DNA from: Edaphobacter bradus
GTDB taxonomy: Bacteria > Acidobacteriota > Terriglobia > Terriglobales > Acidobacteriaceae
NCBI RefSeq assembly: GCF_025685645.1
Contig: NZ_JAGSYF010000002.1
Span: 1,116,907-1,180,906, forward strand
Reading direction: 5' to 3'
DNA length: 64,000 nt
The notes beneath the pieces are model-generated. The model was given only the letters and a program-made list of their open reading frames with translations, did no database searches and was not told where the DNA came from. Shown here in pieces: positions 50,190 to 59,113 of the stretch (the first letter of the stretch is position 1; every line of letters begins with the position of its first letter). A program made the translations under genes and the position numbers.

Positions 50190-51419
50190 TCATCTGCATT
50201 TGGCGACGATGAGGGTGATGTCGTCGCGTTGGCTATTCGGGCAGAACCGCTGGACCTCGGTGGCGACGGAGGCCAGCAGTTCTGCCGCTGGCTGGTCACG
50301 ATATCGCCGCAGCGCTTCGATGAGGCGGTTTTCGCCGAACTCTTCTTCTGCATCGTTGCATGCTTCTGTCACACCATCGGTGTAGAGGACGAGAATATCT
50401 CCCGAAGACAGTTGGGATTCACTGAACAAACACTCCCATTGAGGGAAGAGCCCCAGGACCGTGGATGTGGAATGAAGCCGTTCCACTGTGCCGTCGCGCC
50501 TGAGGACAAGAGCCGGGAGATGCCCACAGTTTACGTAACGCAGGCGCCGAAGGTTGTCATCGTATTCGGCGAAGATGAGCGTCGCGTAGGCGCTGTCGAT
50601 TGTGTTCTCGTAAAAGAGACGGTTCACAGACTGCAACACGCATTGCGGGTCATCCAAAGCGATCGCCGATTGACTGCGGATATTCGCCTGCAGGTTGGCC
50701 ATCAGGAGAGCGGCGGCGATTCCTTTCCCTGCGATATCGCCGATCACCAGCCCCAGCCGTCCTCGGCCTAAGACCATGAAATCGTAGTAATCGCCACCGA
50801 CCGCGTGAGCCTGGATACAGACACCCGCGTAGTCGAGTGTCCTGAGGGCAGGGAGCATTTGAGGAAAGAGTCTTGCCTGGACCTGCTTTGCGATTTCCAG
50901 TTCCTGGGCAGCGCGGCGTTCCGCTTCAAACTTCTCGGTCACCGCACGGCGTTGCGCTTCAACTTGCCGCGTCAAATAATCGAAACCAGCCAGTGCAAAA
51001 CCGTTCCCATCCGGATCCTTGAATACGGTGAAGATGCCGCCCCAACTGGGCACCTTCGGCGGATGTAGAAAGCGGACTCCCCGTTCAGACCATTCTTGGA
51101 ATTTGGCAGCGACGTCTTCAGTAAGGAAAGCGACATGCCTGGCACGGCCTATAAGGTTGTATTCTTCCTCGCCGGGCAAAGGGGCGACGATTGCAAGAAC
51201 CGCGTCGCCGTCCGGAGGTGCAACGGCCACCCATCGAAATCCAGGTTCAATCTCAACATCATAGGCAACACGGAATCCGAGCTGGTCAACGTAAAACCGG
51301 AGACTCAGGTCCTGATTGCGAACGTAGACCGTCGCGCTTTGAAGACGCAGATAAGGACTCTCTCGATTGAGGCGAACGATGGGGCCATCCATGCGATCGG
51401 GAGGGCGAGAGCTTGCCAT
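50190..51419 (-). CDS. VOC-domain and SpoIIE phosphatase fusion protein
   Basis: 409 residues from the ATG at 51419. Residues about 20-150 form a VOC (glyoxalase/bleomycin resistance) fold: LQSATVYVRNQDLSLRFYVDQLGF, RARHVAFLTEDVAAKFQEW, FTVFKDPDGNGFALAGF. A coiled coil (about 155-185) leads to a SpoIIE/PP2C phosphatase: ARLFPQMLPALRTLDYAGVCIQAHAVGGDYYDF, LGLVIGDIAGKGIAAALLMA, LRYVNCGHLPALVLRRDG, LVLYTDGVTEACN and ending QRDDITLIVAKC. The metal Asp residues are present. It probably dephosphorylates an anti-sigma antagonist, with the VOC domain as sensor. Confidence 0.92.
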   Translation of the reverse strand: MASSRPPDRMDGPIVRLNRESPYLRLQSATVYVRNQDLSLRFYVDQLGFRVAYDVEIEPGFRWVAVAPPDGDAVLAIVAPLPGEEEYNLIGRARHVAFLTEDVAAKFQEWSERGVRFLHPPKVPSWGGIFTVFKDPDGNGFALAGFDYLTRQVEAQRRAVTEKFEAERRAAQELEIAKQVQARLFPQMLPALRTLDYAGVCIQAHAVGGDYYDFMVLGRGRLGLVIGDIAGKGIAAALLMANLQANIRSQSAIALDDPQCVLQSVNRLFYENTIDSAYATLIFAEYDDNLRRLRYVNCGHLPALVLRRDGTVERLHSTSTVLGLFPQWECLFSESQLSSGDILVLYTDGVTEACNDAEEEFGENRLIEALRRYRDQPAAELLASVATEVQRFCPNSQRDDITLIVAKCR

Positions 51420-51433
51420 CGGGCGATTATAAG

Positions 51434-51480
51434 GCGAGCAAGTCAGCAAGTCAGCGAGCCGGCAAGTCAGCGAGTTGCGG
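51434..51480. repeat. AAGTCAGCGAG simple repeat
   Basis: The words GCAAGTCAGC and AAGTCAGCGAG are repeated through this 47-base stretch upstream of the VOC-SpoIIE start. Similar words make up the TetR tail at 2219-2272. Confidence 0.55.
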
Positions 51481-51535
51481 GTGGAATTCGACTGCTCGCA
51501 ATGGCGAGGCCCGCGACCGCGTGAGTAGGCATGGG

Positions 51536-52858
51536 CTAGATTTTTTCGATGCCTGCAAGCTGCATGGCTCTTTGCGGCTCGGGATTGGCCATGAACCAGC
51601 TCCAGACACTACTGTGCCGCAGGTTCTCTGCGCTGAGCAGCGTCATTCCGGCGTCCAGGCCAAGCGTGTCGGAAGCGACCCAACCCGTGCCGGGATTGAA
51701 GGCGTCGGCGAGGCCGTACTTGCCCCAGATCTTGTCTCCGTACTTGTCCTTCATAGCGTGCATGGCCGGTATGCATATGTCGGGCGTGAGCATCAGCGAA
51801 CCACCCGGCGCGCATGGGACCACACTGCCATCAATGGTGGACTGTCGCGGAGGCCCACCCCACGCCCTGTATCCGGTGGGGCTGGACGAACTGGTGATCC
51901 CCCAGATGTTTTGGGTGTATCCAGGAAACTCCTTTGCCAGATCGGTGTAACACCACTCGCGATGCGCGCGGGTTGCGGTCTGACAGTTCGCAAACCAGTC
52001 CATTTTGGTTCCGCGGTTCTCGCGGCGGCTGCGGAAGTCGAACCATGAGAAAGGGTATTGATAAGTCCAGAGGAGTGATTTGCCGATGTAGTGGTACTGG
52101 CCGTAGCTGTTCGGTTCGCGCCCCCATGCGTACCACGCATCCGGAGGCAGCGGGTGTGTGGGCGAACCGATTCCGAGCAGGTACATGGCCGCGAGCTGGC
52201 TGTACTTCTCGTAGCGAAACTTGATGAAGCCTTCAGGACGCCAGCCGTGGGAGAGCAGCTTGCCATCTCCGTTCGTCATCCAGGGAAAGTCATAACGGCT
52301 GTACAACAAGGCCGCGAGATCGTTGATTTCGTGGTCTTCGTGAAAGTACTGGCGGCAGGTGAGCGAGCCGGCAAGCAGCCAGATGGAATCGCTGGTCGAC
52401 ATCTCAACGTCTCGCCAGCGCTGGCCGGTGTGTACATCGATGAAGTGATAAAACCACCCATGCTCGGCTACGACCTTGCCGTTTGTATAGCTGCGCAGGG
52501 CCCTGCGGACGCGATCCTTTGCCTGCTCGCGCGAGATCCACTTGCGTTCCGCCCCGATACACATAGCGGTAAGGCAGAAGCCGGTGACACCTGTGCTGCC
52601 GCGGCTTTGGTCGCCTTTGCGCGCGTTGTCGGCGGGGTCGCCGTGGATGAGATCCATGCAGATTCCGGTCTCCGGATCGCTTGCATCCCAGAAGTAGCGA
52701 AAGCATCGCTCGGCAAGATCGTCGAGGAGGGCATCGTCGTCATGCCGCTTTGCGAAGGCTAGTCCGGAGGCCTTACGGGATACGAGCGCGATTCCGGCGC
52801 CGCATCCCAGCGATACAAACGAACGGCGCGAGATGGAGTTGTCTGTTCTGGTCTTCAT
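51536..52858 (-). CDS. GH144-type glucoamylase-like hydrolase with Tat signal
   Basis: 440 residues from the ATG at 52858, three bases after AGGAGATCTCC. N-terminus SISRRSFVSLGCGAGIAL is a Tat signal. The core (DDLAERCFRYFWDASDPETGICMDL, GVTGFCLTAMCIGAERKWISREQAKDRVRRAL, VVAEHGWFYHFIDVHTG, EMSTSDSIWLLAG, and WRPEGFIKFRYEKYSQLAAMYLLGIGSP) is typical of the glucoamylase-like family GH144, which includes endo-beta-1,2-glucanases. Acidic residues in GDGKL and EMSTSDS are candidates for catalysis. Exported folded; likely acts on cyclic or linear beta-1,2-glucan. Confidence 0.9.
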   Translation of the reverse strand: MKTRTDNSISRRSFVSLGCGAGIALVSRKASGLAFAKRHDDDALLDDLAERCFRYFWDASDPETGICMDLIHGDPADNARKGDQSRGSTGVTGFCLTAMCIGAERKWISREQAKDRVRRALRSYTNGKVVAEHGWFYHFIDVHTGQRWRDVEMSTSDSIWLLAGSLTCRQYFHEDHEINDLAALLYSRYDFPWMTNGDGKLLSHGWRPEGFIKFRYEKYSQLAAMYLLGIGSPTHPLPPDAWYAWGREPNSYGQYHYIGKSLLWTYQYPFSWFDFRSRRENRGTKMDWFANCQTATRAHREWCYTDLAKEFPGYTQNIWGITSSSSPTGYRAWGGPPRQSTIDGSVVPCAPGGSLMLTPDICIPAMHAMKDKYGDKIWGKYGLADAFNPGTGWVASDTLGLDAGMTLLSAENLRHSSVWSWFMANPEPQRAMQLAGIEKI

Positions 52859-53034
52859 GGAGATCTCCTGACCCCCGCCACTTCTGTTGGTTCCCTGGCT
52901 CTCGTGGTTTCGATAAGCGGCGAAATGCAGGCGGGCGGCAAAGTATTCGCTGACATGTTCAACCTTCGGCGCAGGCTTTGGCCACTGGCTTTGAACAGAT
53001 GGCTTCCAGGGCACTGTTATAGACTGTTCGCGTC

Positions 53035-53664
53035 ATGAAAACTGCCGCTCCTGCCATGCATCCGAAGGTTGACGCTTATATCGAGAAGGCCGCGCCCTTC
53101 GCGCAGCCCATCCTGAATCACCTGCGCGAGCTGTTCCACAAGGCATGCCCTGAGGCCGAGGAGGCGATGAAGTGGAGCATGCCCTTCTTCGTCTACCACG
53201 GACAGAACCTTGGCAACATGGCGGCGTTCAAACAGCACTGCAGCTTCGGGTTGCACGGGGCGGACATCGCCGCGGTGCTGAAGAAGGATGGCTTGAAGGC
53301 GGAGGACGGGATGGGCTCGCTGGGCAGGCTCACCAGCCTCAAAGACCTTCCCTCGGACAAGGCGATGCTGGGCTACATCCGCCAGGCTGCGGCATTCGTC
53401 GACGGCGGCAGCAGGACGATGGTGCGCACAAAACCGGCGACACCGAAGGCCGCGCCCGAAGTTTCCGCCGAACTCGCCGCAGCTCTCAAGAAGAACAAGA
53501 CCGCAGCAAAGGTCTTCGCGGAGTTCAGCCCTAGTGCTCAGCGCGAGTACGTGGAGTGGATCACCGAGGCGAAGCGCGCCGAGACGAAGGAGAAGCGCGT
53601 GGCGCAGGCGGTCGAGTGGATCGCCGAGGGCAAGCAGCGCAACTGGAAGTATCAGAACTGCTGA
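53035..53664 (+). CDS. DUF1801/YdeI-OmdA family protein
   Basis: 209 residues. The DUF1801 domain (HPKVDAYIEKAAPFAQPILNHLRELFHKACPEAEEAMKWSMPFFVYHGQNLGNMAAFKQHCSFGLH) fills the first half, with the conserved W-MPF motif. The C-terminal half (SAELAAALKKNKTAAKVFAEFSPSAQREYVEWITEAKRAETKEKRVAQAVEWIAEGKQRNWKY) is the YdeI/OmdA domain of unknown function. This fusion is widespread and lies in the cytoplasm; some members bind iron or help in osmotic stress, not proven. Spacing to the next gene is 36 bp. Confidence 0.9.
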   Translation: MKTAAPAMHPKVDAYIEKAAPFAQPILNHLRELFHKACPEAEEAMKWSMPFFVYHGQNLGNMAAFKQHCSFGLHGADIAAVLKKDGLKAEDGMGSLGRLTSLKDLPSDKAMLGYIRQAAAFVDGGSRTMVRTKPATPKAAPEVSAELAAALKKNKTAAKVFAEFSPSAQREYVEWITEAKRAETKEKRVAQAVEWIAEGKQRNWKYQNC

Positions 53665-53700
53665 CGGGGCGCGGGCGCTGTGATCTTCCGGACACTGATT

Positions 53701-54819
53701 ATGGATAAGAAGAGACGAGAGAGATGGCTGTCGGCGGCTTTTTTGACCTGCGCTCTGGCGGTGCATGCTCAGAACGCAGAAGAGAGATGGGAGATTGGTC
53801 CGTTCACCCGGCCGGCGAACGGGAATCCAGTGATTACGCCGCGGCCGGAGTCGACGTTCGTCGATCCGATGCTGAAGACGGCGGTGAAGTGGGAGGCGTT
53901 GCACACGTTCAATCCGGCAGCGGTGGTTAGGGACGGCAAGGTGTATGTTCTGTATCGCGCGGAGGATGCGTCGGGTTCGATGTCGATTGGCGGCCATACG
54001 TCGCGGCTGGGGCTGGCGGAGAGTGCGGACGGAGTGCACTTTACGCGGCGCGCCGATCCGGTGTTCTATCCGGCGCCGGATACACAGCAGGCGAGAGAGT
54101 GGCCGGGCGGGGTGGAGGATCCGCGCATCGTCGAGGCAGAGGATGGTACCTATGTGCTGACCTACACGCAGTGGAACGGGAAGACCTACAGCGTGGGGAT
54201 TGCGACCTCAAAGGATCTTACGCACTGGACGAAGCATGGACCTGCTTTTGCCAAAGCTGCGAATGGAAAGTATGAAGACTTGAAATATAAGTCGGCGGGG
54301 ATCGTGACGCAGCTTGCGGGAGGGCGGCTGATCGCCGCGCGAGTGGGCGGAAGGTACTGGATGTACTGGGGTGAGGGGGCGATCCATCTGGCTACATCGA
54401 GCGACCTGATTGACTGGACTCCGGTGGAGGATGCGAAGGGCGCGCCGGTTGAGGTGCTGCGTCCACGTGCGGGGCACTTCGACAGCTCGTTTCCGGAGGT
54501 CGGGCCACCGCCGATTTTGACGAAGGCGGGAATTGTTGTTGTTTATAACGGCAAGAACGCCTCGGTGGATGGCGACGCGGGGATTGGGGCTAACGCTTAT
54601 GCCGCGGGCGAGGCGTTATTCAGCGGGAGCGATCCGGCGAAGTTGCTGGCCCAGACGGACGAACCGGTGCTGAAGCCGATGATGCCGTATGAGAAAACGG
54701 GCCAGTATGCGGCGGGGACGACCTTTGCCGAAGGGCTTGTGTTCTTCGAGAAGAGATGGTTCCTGTACTACGGATGCGCGGACTCGCTGGTTGCTGTAGT
54801 GATCGTGGCGGCTGAGTGA
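53701..54819 (+). CDS. secreted GH130-type glycosidase/phosphorylase
   Basis: 372 residues from the ATG at 53701 (GTG at 53680 possible). A short signal region (MDKKRRERWLSAAFLTCALAVHA) precedes the five-bladed beta-propeller: FNPAAVVRDGKVYVLYRAED, GGVEDPRIVEAEDGTYVLTYTQWNGKTYSVGIATSKDLTHW, and FEKRWFLYYGCADSLVAVV. These motifs match GH130 beta-mannoside phosphorylases and hydrolases; the catalytic Asp lies in EDPRI. Export is unusual for phosphorolysis, so a hydrolase is more likely. The neighbours include GH144 (opposite strand), consistent with a glycan-use region. Confidence 0.88.
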   Translation: MDKKRRERWLSAAFLTCALAVHAQNAEERWEIGPFTRPANGNPVITPRPESTFVDPMLKTAVKWEALHTFNPAAVVRDGKVYVLYRAEDASGSMSIGGHTSRLGLAESADGVHFTRRADPVFYPAPDTQQAREWPGGVEDPRIVEAEDGTYVLTYTQWNGKTYSVGIATSKDLTHWTKHGPAFAKAANGKYEDLKYKSAGIVTQLAGGRLIAARVGGRYWMYWGEGAIHLATSSDLIDWTPVEDAKGAPVEVLRPRAGHFDSSFPEVGPPPILTKAGIVVVYNGKNASVDGDAGIGANAYAAGEALFSGSDPAKLLAQTDEPVLKPMMPYEKTGQYAAGTTFAEGLVFFEKRWFLYYGCADSLVAVVIVAAE

Positions 54820-54884
54820 ACGATCAGAACTGCTGAGGGTGGCCGGAGCGTGGTGAAGATCATTCGTGCCAAGGCTGAGCGCGC

Positions 54885-55346
54885 ATGCCAAAGCTGAGCG
54901 CGGGATTGTTGATGTATCGGTGGCGGGATCGCGAGATGGAGGTCTTTCTTGTGCATCCGGGCGGGCCGTTCTGGGCGAAGAAGGATCTTGGGGCATGGTC
55001 CATTCCAAAGGGCGAATATGCGGAGGGTGATGAGCCGTTTGAGGCCGCAAAGCGCGAGTTCGAGGAGGAGACCGGATTTGTGGCGCAGGGGGATTTTCTT
55101 GAGCTGGGTGCGGTGAAGCAGGCAGGCGGGAAGGTTGTCTCGGCGTGGGCGTTTGAGGGTCAGTGTGATCCGGGCGAGTTGAAGAGCAACGTGTTCGAGA
55201 TGGAGTGGCCTCCGCGGTCGGGACGTCTGGTGGAGTTTCCGGAGGTGGATCGTGGCGAGTGGTTTTCAATTGCTGAGGCGCGAGAGCGGATTCTGAAGGG
55301 CCAGTTGCCTCTGGTGGATTCGCTCGTGCGAAGTGTGAATGCGTGA
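54885..55346 (+). CDS. Nudix hydrolase
   Basis: 153 residues. The Nudix box is GEYAEGDEPFEAAKREFEEETGF (G5xE7xREUxEExGU). The lead-in SAGLLMYRWRDREMEVFLVHPGGPFWAKKDLGAWSIPK matches the NUDIX hydrolase group related to diadenosine polyphosphate or 8-oxo-dGTP hydrolysis. It hydrolyses nucleoside diphosphates linked to another moiety; the substrate is not fixed. Convergent with the GYD gene. Confidence 0.93.
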   Translation: MPKLSAGLLMYRWRDREMEVFLVHPGGPFWAKKDLGAWSIPKGEYAEGDEPFEAAKREFEEETGFVAQGDFLELGAVKQAGGKVVSAWAFEGQCDPGELKSNVFEMEWPPRSGRLVEFPEVDRGEWFSIAEARERILKGQLPLVDSLVRSVNA

Positions 55347-55418
55347 TGTGATGCCTTCGCGTGGCTCCACAGTTACGAGGAGGAGCCACGTGATCGCTGG
55401 CTGTAGGTGTGTGTGGCT

Positions 55419-55745
55419 CTATGCGGCGGGCGGTTTATAGCCGAGAGTTGCAGCGGCTTTCATCGCTTCGATCCCTTCCTCGACGGAGAGCAACGGTGTC
55501 GTCTTGACGCTCTTGCAGGCGCCGCCGGCACTGACGGCAATGGAAAATGCTGCTGCTGAGACGTTATCGGGCAGGTGCGTGATGAGGGCAGTGTCGTACT
55601 CTCCGAACGACAACCAGCCGCCGACTACTTTTCCGCCTAGCTTCTTCACGGCCTTGGAGACGACTGCGACGCGGTCTTGCGGGTTATTGACCAAGGCAGC
55701 CATAGTCTCGGAGGTATATGCGACTTGCACTAAATATTGAGGCAT
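55419..55745 (-). CDS. GYD domain protein
   Basis: 108 residues with the family opening MPQYLVQVAYTSETMAALVNNPQDRVAVVSKAVKKLGGKVVGGWLSFGEYDTALITHLPDNVSAAAF. GYD domains (named for a conserved Gly-Tyr-Asp, here the GEYD part) are ferredoxin-like dimers of unknown role. It is convergent with the Nudix gene and alone on this strand. Confidence 0.88.
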   Translation of the reverse strand: MPQYLVQVAYTSETMAALVNNPQDRVAVVSKAVKKLGGKVVGGWLSFGEYDTALITHLPDNVSAAAFSIAVSAGGACKSVKTTPLLSVEEGIEAMKAAATLGYKPPAA

Positions 55746-55967
55746 GGATTTTCCTTTCGCTTGGGTTAGACATTTAATGCGCGGGAATCGCTGGCCCTGG
55801 GGAGTGGGCTTGAAGTATCGGCCTGTTATGCACGGAAATCAAGGGGCTTACGGCGACTATTTTCAGGATTGGATTTGCTGGTCTGGCCTGCAGTCGAAGT
55901 ATGTGGCGTCGCTGCGCCTGGGCACCCGGCGTCTGGCACTTGCTTTAACTGGGTAAAGGGAGGAACA

Positions 55968-56153
55968 ATGTCGGCAATCCGAAGTTGTTTTTTGGACAGG
56001 GTGGCGAGAGCACAGGTTATGCAGAAAACCGCAGGCCTGATTGATACTCTCCCACCCTTCTACTATGTGCGCGATTATGCGGGTGCGAGTCCGGCCAGCG
56101 TGAGGAAGTCTCGCCGCAGCAACCGGTGTCGTCGCGACCTCATGCCTCGATAG
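55968..56153 (+). CDS. possible small protein before mutY
   Basis: 61 residues from the ATG at 55968, preceded by AGGGAGGA at good spacing. The sequence (MSAIRSCFLDRVARAQVMQK, then Arg-rich RKSRRSNRCRRDLMPR) has no family I know. It ends 35 bases before mutY. The rest of the gap 55746-55967 has nothing recognisable except the word GGGCACCCGGCG, which also occurs in the repeat at 19763-19823. Confidence 0.35.
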   Translation: MSAIRSCFLDRVARAQVMQKTAGLIDTLPPFYYVRDYAGASPASVRKSRRSNRCRRDLMPR

Positions 56154-56188
56154 TGTAGCCTTGGCTTTCACGCTATATTTTCGACCGA

Positions 56189-57337
56189 ATGCACGCACCC
56201 GCCCGATCTGCCGCCGTGGAGAAACTCGAAGGATGGGCCTCCCCGCAGCCTGCGACCGAACTGGAACCCGCTCTCTTTCGGCGCAAGCTCATGAGCTGGT
56301 ATCGCAGCCATGCGCGCGCGCTGCCGTGGCGCGGCACCAGCGATCCGTATCGCATCTGGGTTTCCGAGGTGATGCTGCAGCAGACGCGCGTCGCCGCGGT
56401 GATCGAGCATTATGAGGGTTTTCTTCGTCGGTTTCCGACGATTCTGGCTCTCGCGCTCGCGGGCGAGCACGATGTTCTCGCCGCGTGGTCCGGGCTCGGC
56501 TATTACCGCCGCGCGCGGCTGCTCCACAAGGCCGCGCAGTTCATCGTGAAGGAGCGTAGAGGCGTGCTGCCACGCACCGCCGCTGAGCTGCGCACGCTGC
56601 CCGGCATCGGTGAGTACACCTGCGCCGCCATCGCGAGCATCGCCTTCGGTGAGAGCGTCGCTGTCGTCGATGGCAACGTGGAGCGCGTTCTGCTTCGTCT
56701 CACCGGCCGCGCCGCCAGCGGAACCGCTGCCAGCCGCTCCTTCCTGCAGCAGCAGGCTGGCGCCCTGGTTCCGCGGCGCCGTCTCGACGGCAGGGGCAAC
56801 GCCGCCGGTGATCACAACCAGGCCATGATGGAGCTTGGCGCGACGATCTGCCTGCCTCGCGCGCCGCTGTGCCTCCATTGCCCTGTCTTCGCTATGTGCA
56901 GGACGCGCGGCGAGCACATCGCCACTCCGCGCACTGTGCAGCGCAGCCGTCCCGCGGCGTATCTGCTGAGCCTGCGCAAGCGAGGCACCGTCACCGAGGT
57001 GCTGCTCGAGAAGCGCGCGGAGGACCTCTCGCTGATGCCCGGCATGTACGAGTTGCCGCCGCTCTCGCAGGACGCGGTGGAGAGCCGCGAGCCCATCCTG
57101 CGGCTGCGCCATGCGATCACGAACACGAACTACTATGTGCAGATCTACGCTCCACGTGGCCCTCGCGACCGTGCGCTGCGCCGTGCCGTTCCCGCCGCAA
57201 GAGAAGACCTGCGCTGGGTCCGCACCGGCAGGCTCAGCTCGCTGCCGCTGACCGGACTCGCCCGCAAGGTGCTGCGGCGGCTCGACGTCATGGACGTCAG
57301 CCCCGTTCGTATGCCTGAGCCGGAAGAGATCGAGTAG
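56189..57337 (+). CDS. mutY: A/G-specific adenine glycosylase
   Basis: 382 residues. Helix-hairpin-helix glycosylase: WVSEVMLQQTRVAAVIEHYEGFLRRFPT with catalytic Glu, LPGIGEYTCAAIASIAFGESVAVVDGNVERVLLRL with the catalytic Asp. The iron-sulfur cluster Cys set is CLPRAPLCLHCPVFAMC (C-x6-C-x2-C-x5-C). The C-terminal NUDIX-like domain (AAYLLSLRKRGTVTEVLLEKRAEDLSLMPGMYELPPL) recognises 8-oxoG. It removes A opposite 8-oxoG. A 19-residue leader (MHAPARSAAVEKLEGWASP) precedes the usual start. Confidence 0.95.
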   Translation: MHAPARSAAVEKLEGWASPQPATELEPALFRRKLMSWYRSHARALPWRGTSDPYRIWVSEVMLQQTRVAAVIEHYEGFLRRFPTILALALAGEHDVLAAWSGLGYYRRARLLHKAAQFIVKERRGVLPRTAAELRTLPGIGEYTCAAIASIAFGESVAVVDGNVERVLLRLTGRAASGTAASRSFLQQQAGALVPRRRLDGRGNAAGDHNQAMMELGATICLPRAPLCLHCPVFAMCRTRGEHIATPRTVQRSRPAAYLLSLRKRGTVTEVLLEKRAEDLSLMPGMYELPPLSQDAVESREPILRLRHAITNTNYYVQIYAPRGPRDRALRRAVPAAREDLRWVRTGRLSSLPLTGLARKVLRRLDVMDVSPVRMPEPEEIE

Positions 57338-57407
57338 CTTTCCCGCGAGTAGACTGTCCGGGTAGGATTTTGGACGGAGCAGATTTGTCATTTCAAGGAG
57401 ATTCCAC

Positions 57408-59111
57408 GTGAGTAAGATTCACTTCGCCGCTGCCGTCACCCTCTCACTCCTCTCGTTCGCTCCCGGGCTTGTGGCGCAGTCGATTCCGCCTGCTGTGAAG
57501 GCCGCCGAAGCGTCGATCGACGGAGAGAAGATTCGCGCACACGTGAAGTTTCTCTCCGACGATCTGCTGGAGGGCCGCGGCCCGGGGCTGCGCGGCAGCG
57601 AACTCGCGGCCAAGTACATCGCGACGCAGTTCGCGCTCGATGGCTTGAAGCCGGGCGGCGACAACGGGACGTATCTGCAGCAGGTGAAGTTCGTCGGAAT
57701 GAAGGTCATCGCCGACAAGACGCACTTCTCGCTCGTTCCGAAGAAGCCTGAGGGTGGGGTGTCGATTGAGCTGTACTCCTACGATCTGAAGTACGGCGAC
57801 GACTACACGGTGAGCAACCGCACGCTGACTCCGACCGTGGATATCGATGCGCCGATTGTGTTCGTTGGCTATGGGGTCACTGCCCCTGAGTTCAACTGGG
57901 ATGACTATGCTGGTGTCGATGTGAAGGGCAAGGTGATTCTGTGCATCGTGGGCGATCCTCCGTCAGATGATCCGAAGTTCTTCGGTGGCAAGGCGCTGAC
58001 GTACTACGGGCGGTGGACGTACAAGTTCGAGCAGGCCGCTCGCAAGGGCGCAGTGGGCGCGCTGATTATTCATCGCACCGATCTTGCGAGCTATGGCTGG
58101 GACGTGGTGAAGAACTCGAACACGAGCGAGAAGACATATCTGCGCGATGACAAGGATCCGCAGCTCGAGGCGGCGAGCTGGATTCAGCTTGAGGTGGCGC
58201 GGCAGTTGTTCAAGGCGGCGCACATGGACCTCGATACGGAGATGGCAGCGGCGGGGAAGAAGGGCTTCAAGGCAGTGGAGTTGCCTGTGCGGTTGCAGGC
58301 GCATGTGGAGAGCACCGTGCGTCCCTTTGAGTCGCCCAACGTCGTCGGCATTCTTCCGGGCGCGAATATTGCGGAACACAAGCCCGATCAGGCGGTGATG
58401 TACACGGCGCACTTCGATCATCTCGGCTTTGAGCCGGGGATGGCTGGCCACAACATCTACAACGGCGCGGCGGACAACGCCACCGGGTGCGGCATGGTGG
58501 TGGAGATGGCGCGGGCTTGGTCTCAATTGGGGGCGACATCGGGAATCAAGCCGCCGCACTCGGTCATCTTTGCGGCGGTGACGGCGGAGGAGCAGGGTCT
58601 GCTCGGATCGGAGTACCTCGGCCAGAATCCTCCCCTCCCTGCGAGCCAGATCGCGCTCGACATCAACTACGACATGCTTCTTCCGCTCGGGATTCCGCAG
58701 CAGGTAAACGTGAACGGAGCGCAGCGCACGGACTTTTACCCCGCAGTGGAGGCTACGGCGAAGCGATTTGAACTGGGGATCGTTCCCGACGCGCATCCCG
58801 AGGCGGGCAGCTACTACCGCTCAGACCACTTCAGCCTGTCGCGTGTCGGGATTCCGGCGTTCTCGATCGAAGAGGGCGAGCTGTTTGAGGGGCACGATCT
58901 TACGTGGGGCGCGAAGAAGTTCAATGACTTCGTCGAGCACGACTACCACAACTTCAGCGACAACTATCACGAGGACTGGGACTTCCGGGGCAATGCGAAG
59001 CTCGACCGCTTCGGCATGGAGCTGGGCTGGGAGGCTATCTCCGCGCCGCACGGCATTCGGTGGAACGCGGGCGACGAGTTCGAGGCCGCGCGCAAGGCGT
59101 CGGAGAAGTAG
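57408..59111 (+). CDS. secreted M28 family metallopeptidase
   Basis: 567 residues. Signal peptide MSKIHFAAAVTLSLLSFAPG (cleavage near VAQ). A PA domain (about 130-290, from IVFVGYGVTAPEFNWDDYAGVDVKGKVILCIVGDPP) sits within the M28 catalytic domain. Zinc ligands are the His and Asp of YTAHFDHLGF, Asp in NGAADNATGCGM, Glu in AAVTAEEQGLLGSEYL and His in YYRSDHFSLSR. Family M28 includes aminopeptidases and carboxypeptidases, so the side of attack is not fixed. Its stop is only two bases from the GH92 stop on the other strand. Confidence 0.94.
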   Translation: MSKIHFAAAVTLSLLSFAPGLVAQSIPPAVKAAEASIDGEKIRAHVKFLSDDLLEGRGPGLRGSELAAKYIATQFALDGLKPGGDNGTYLQQVKFVGMKVIADKTHFSLVPKKPEGGVSIELYSYDLKYGDDYTVSNRTLTPTVDIDAPIVFVGYGVTAPEFNWDDYAGVDVKGKVILCIVGDPPSDDPKFFGGKALTYYGRWTYKFEQAARKGAVGALIIHRTDLASYGWDVVKNSNTSEKTYLRDDKDPQLEAASWIQLEVARQLFKAAHMDLDTEMAAAGKKGFKAVELPVRLQAHVESTVRPFESPNVVGILPGANIAEHKPDQAVMYTAHFDHLGFEPGMAGHNIYNGAADNATGCGMVVEMARAWSQLGATSGIKPPHSVIFAAVTAEEQGLLGSEYLGQNPPLPASQIALDINYDMLLPLGIPQQVNVNGAQRTDFYPAVEATAKRFELGIVPDAHPEAGSYYRSDHFSLSRVGIPAFSIEEGELFEGHDLTWGAKKFNDFVEHDYHNFSDNYHEDWDFRGNAKLDRFGMELGWEAISAPHGIRWNAGDEFEAARKASEK

Positions 59112-59113
59112 CG

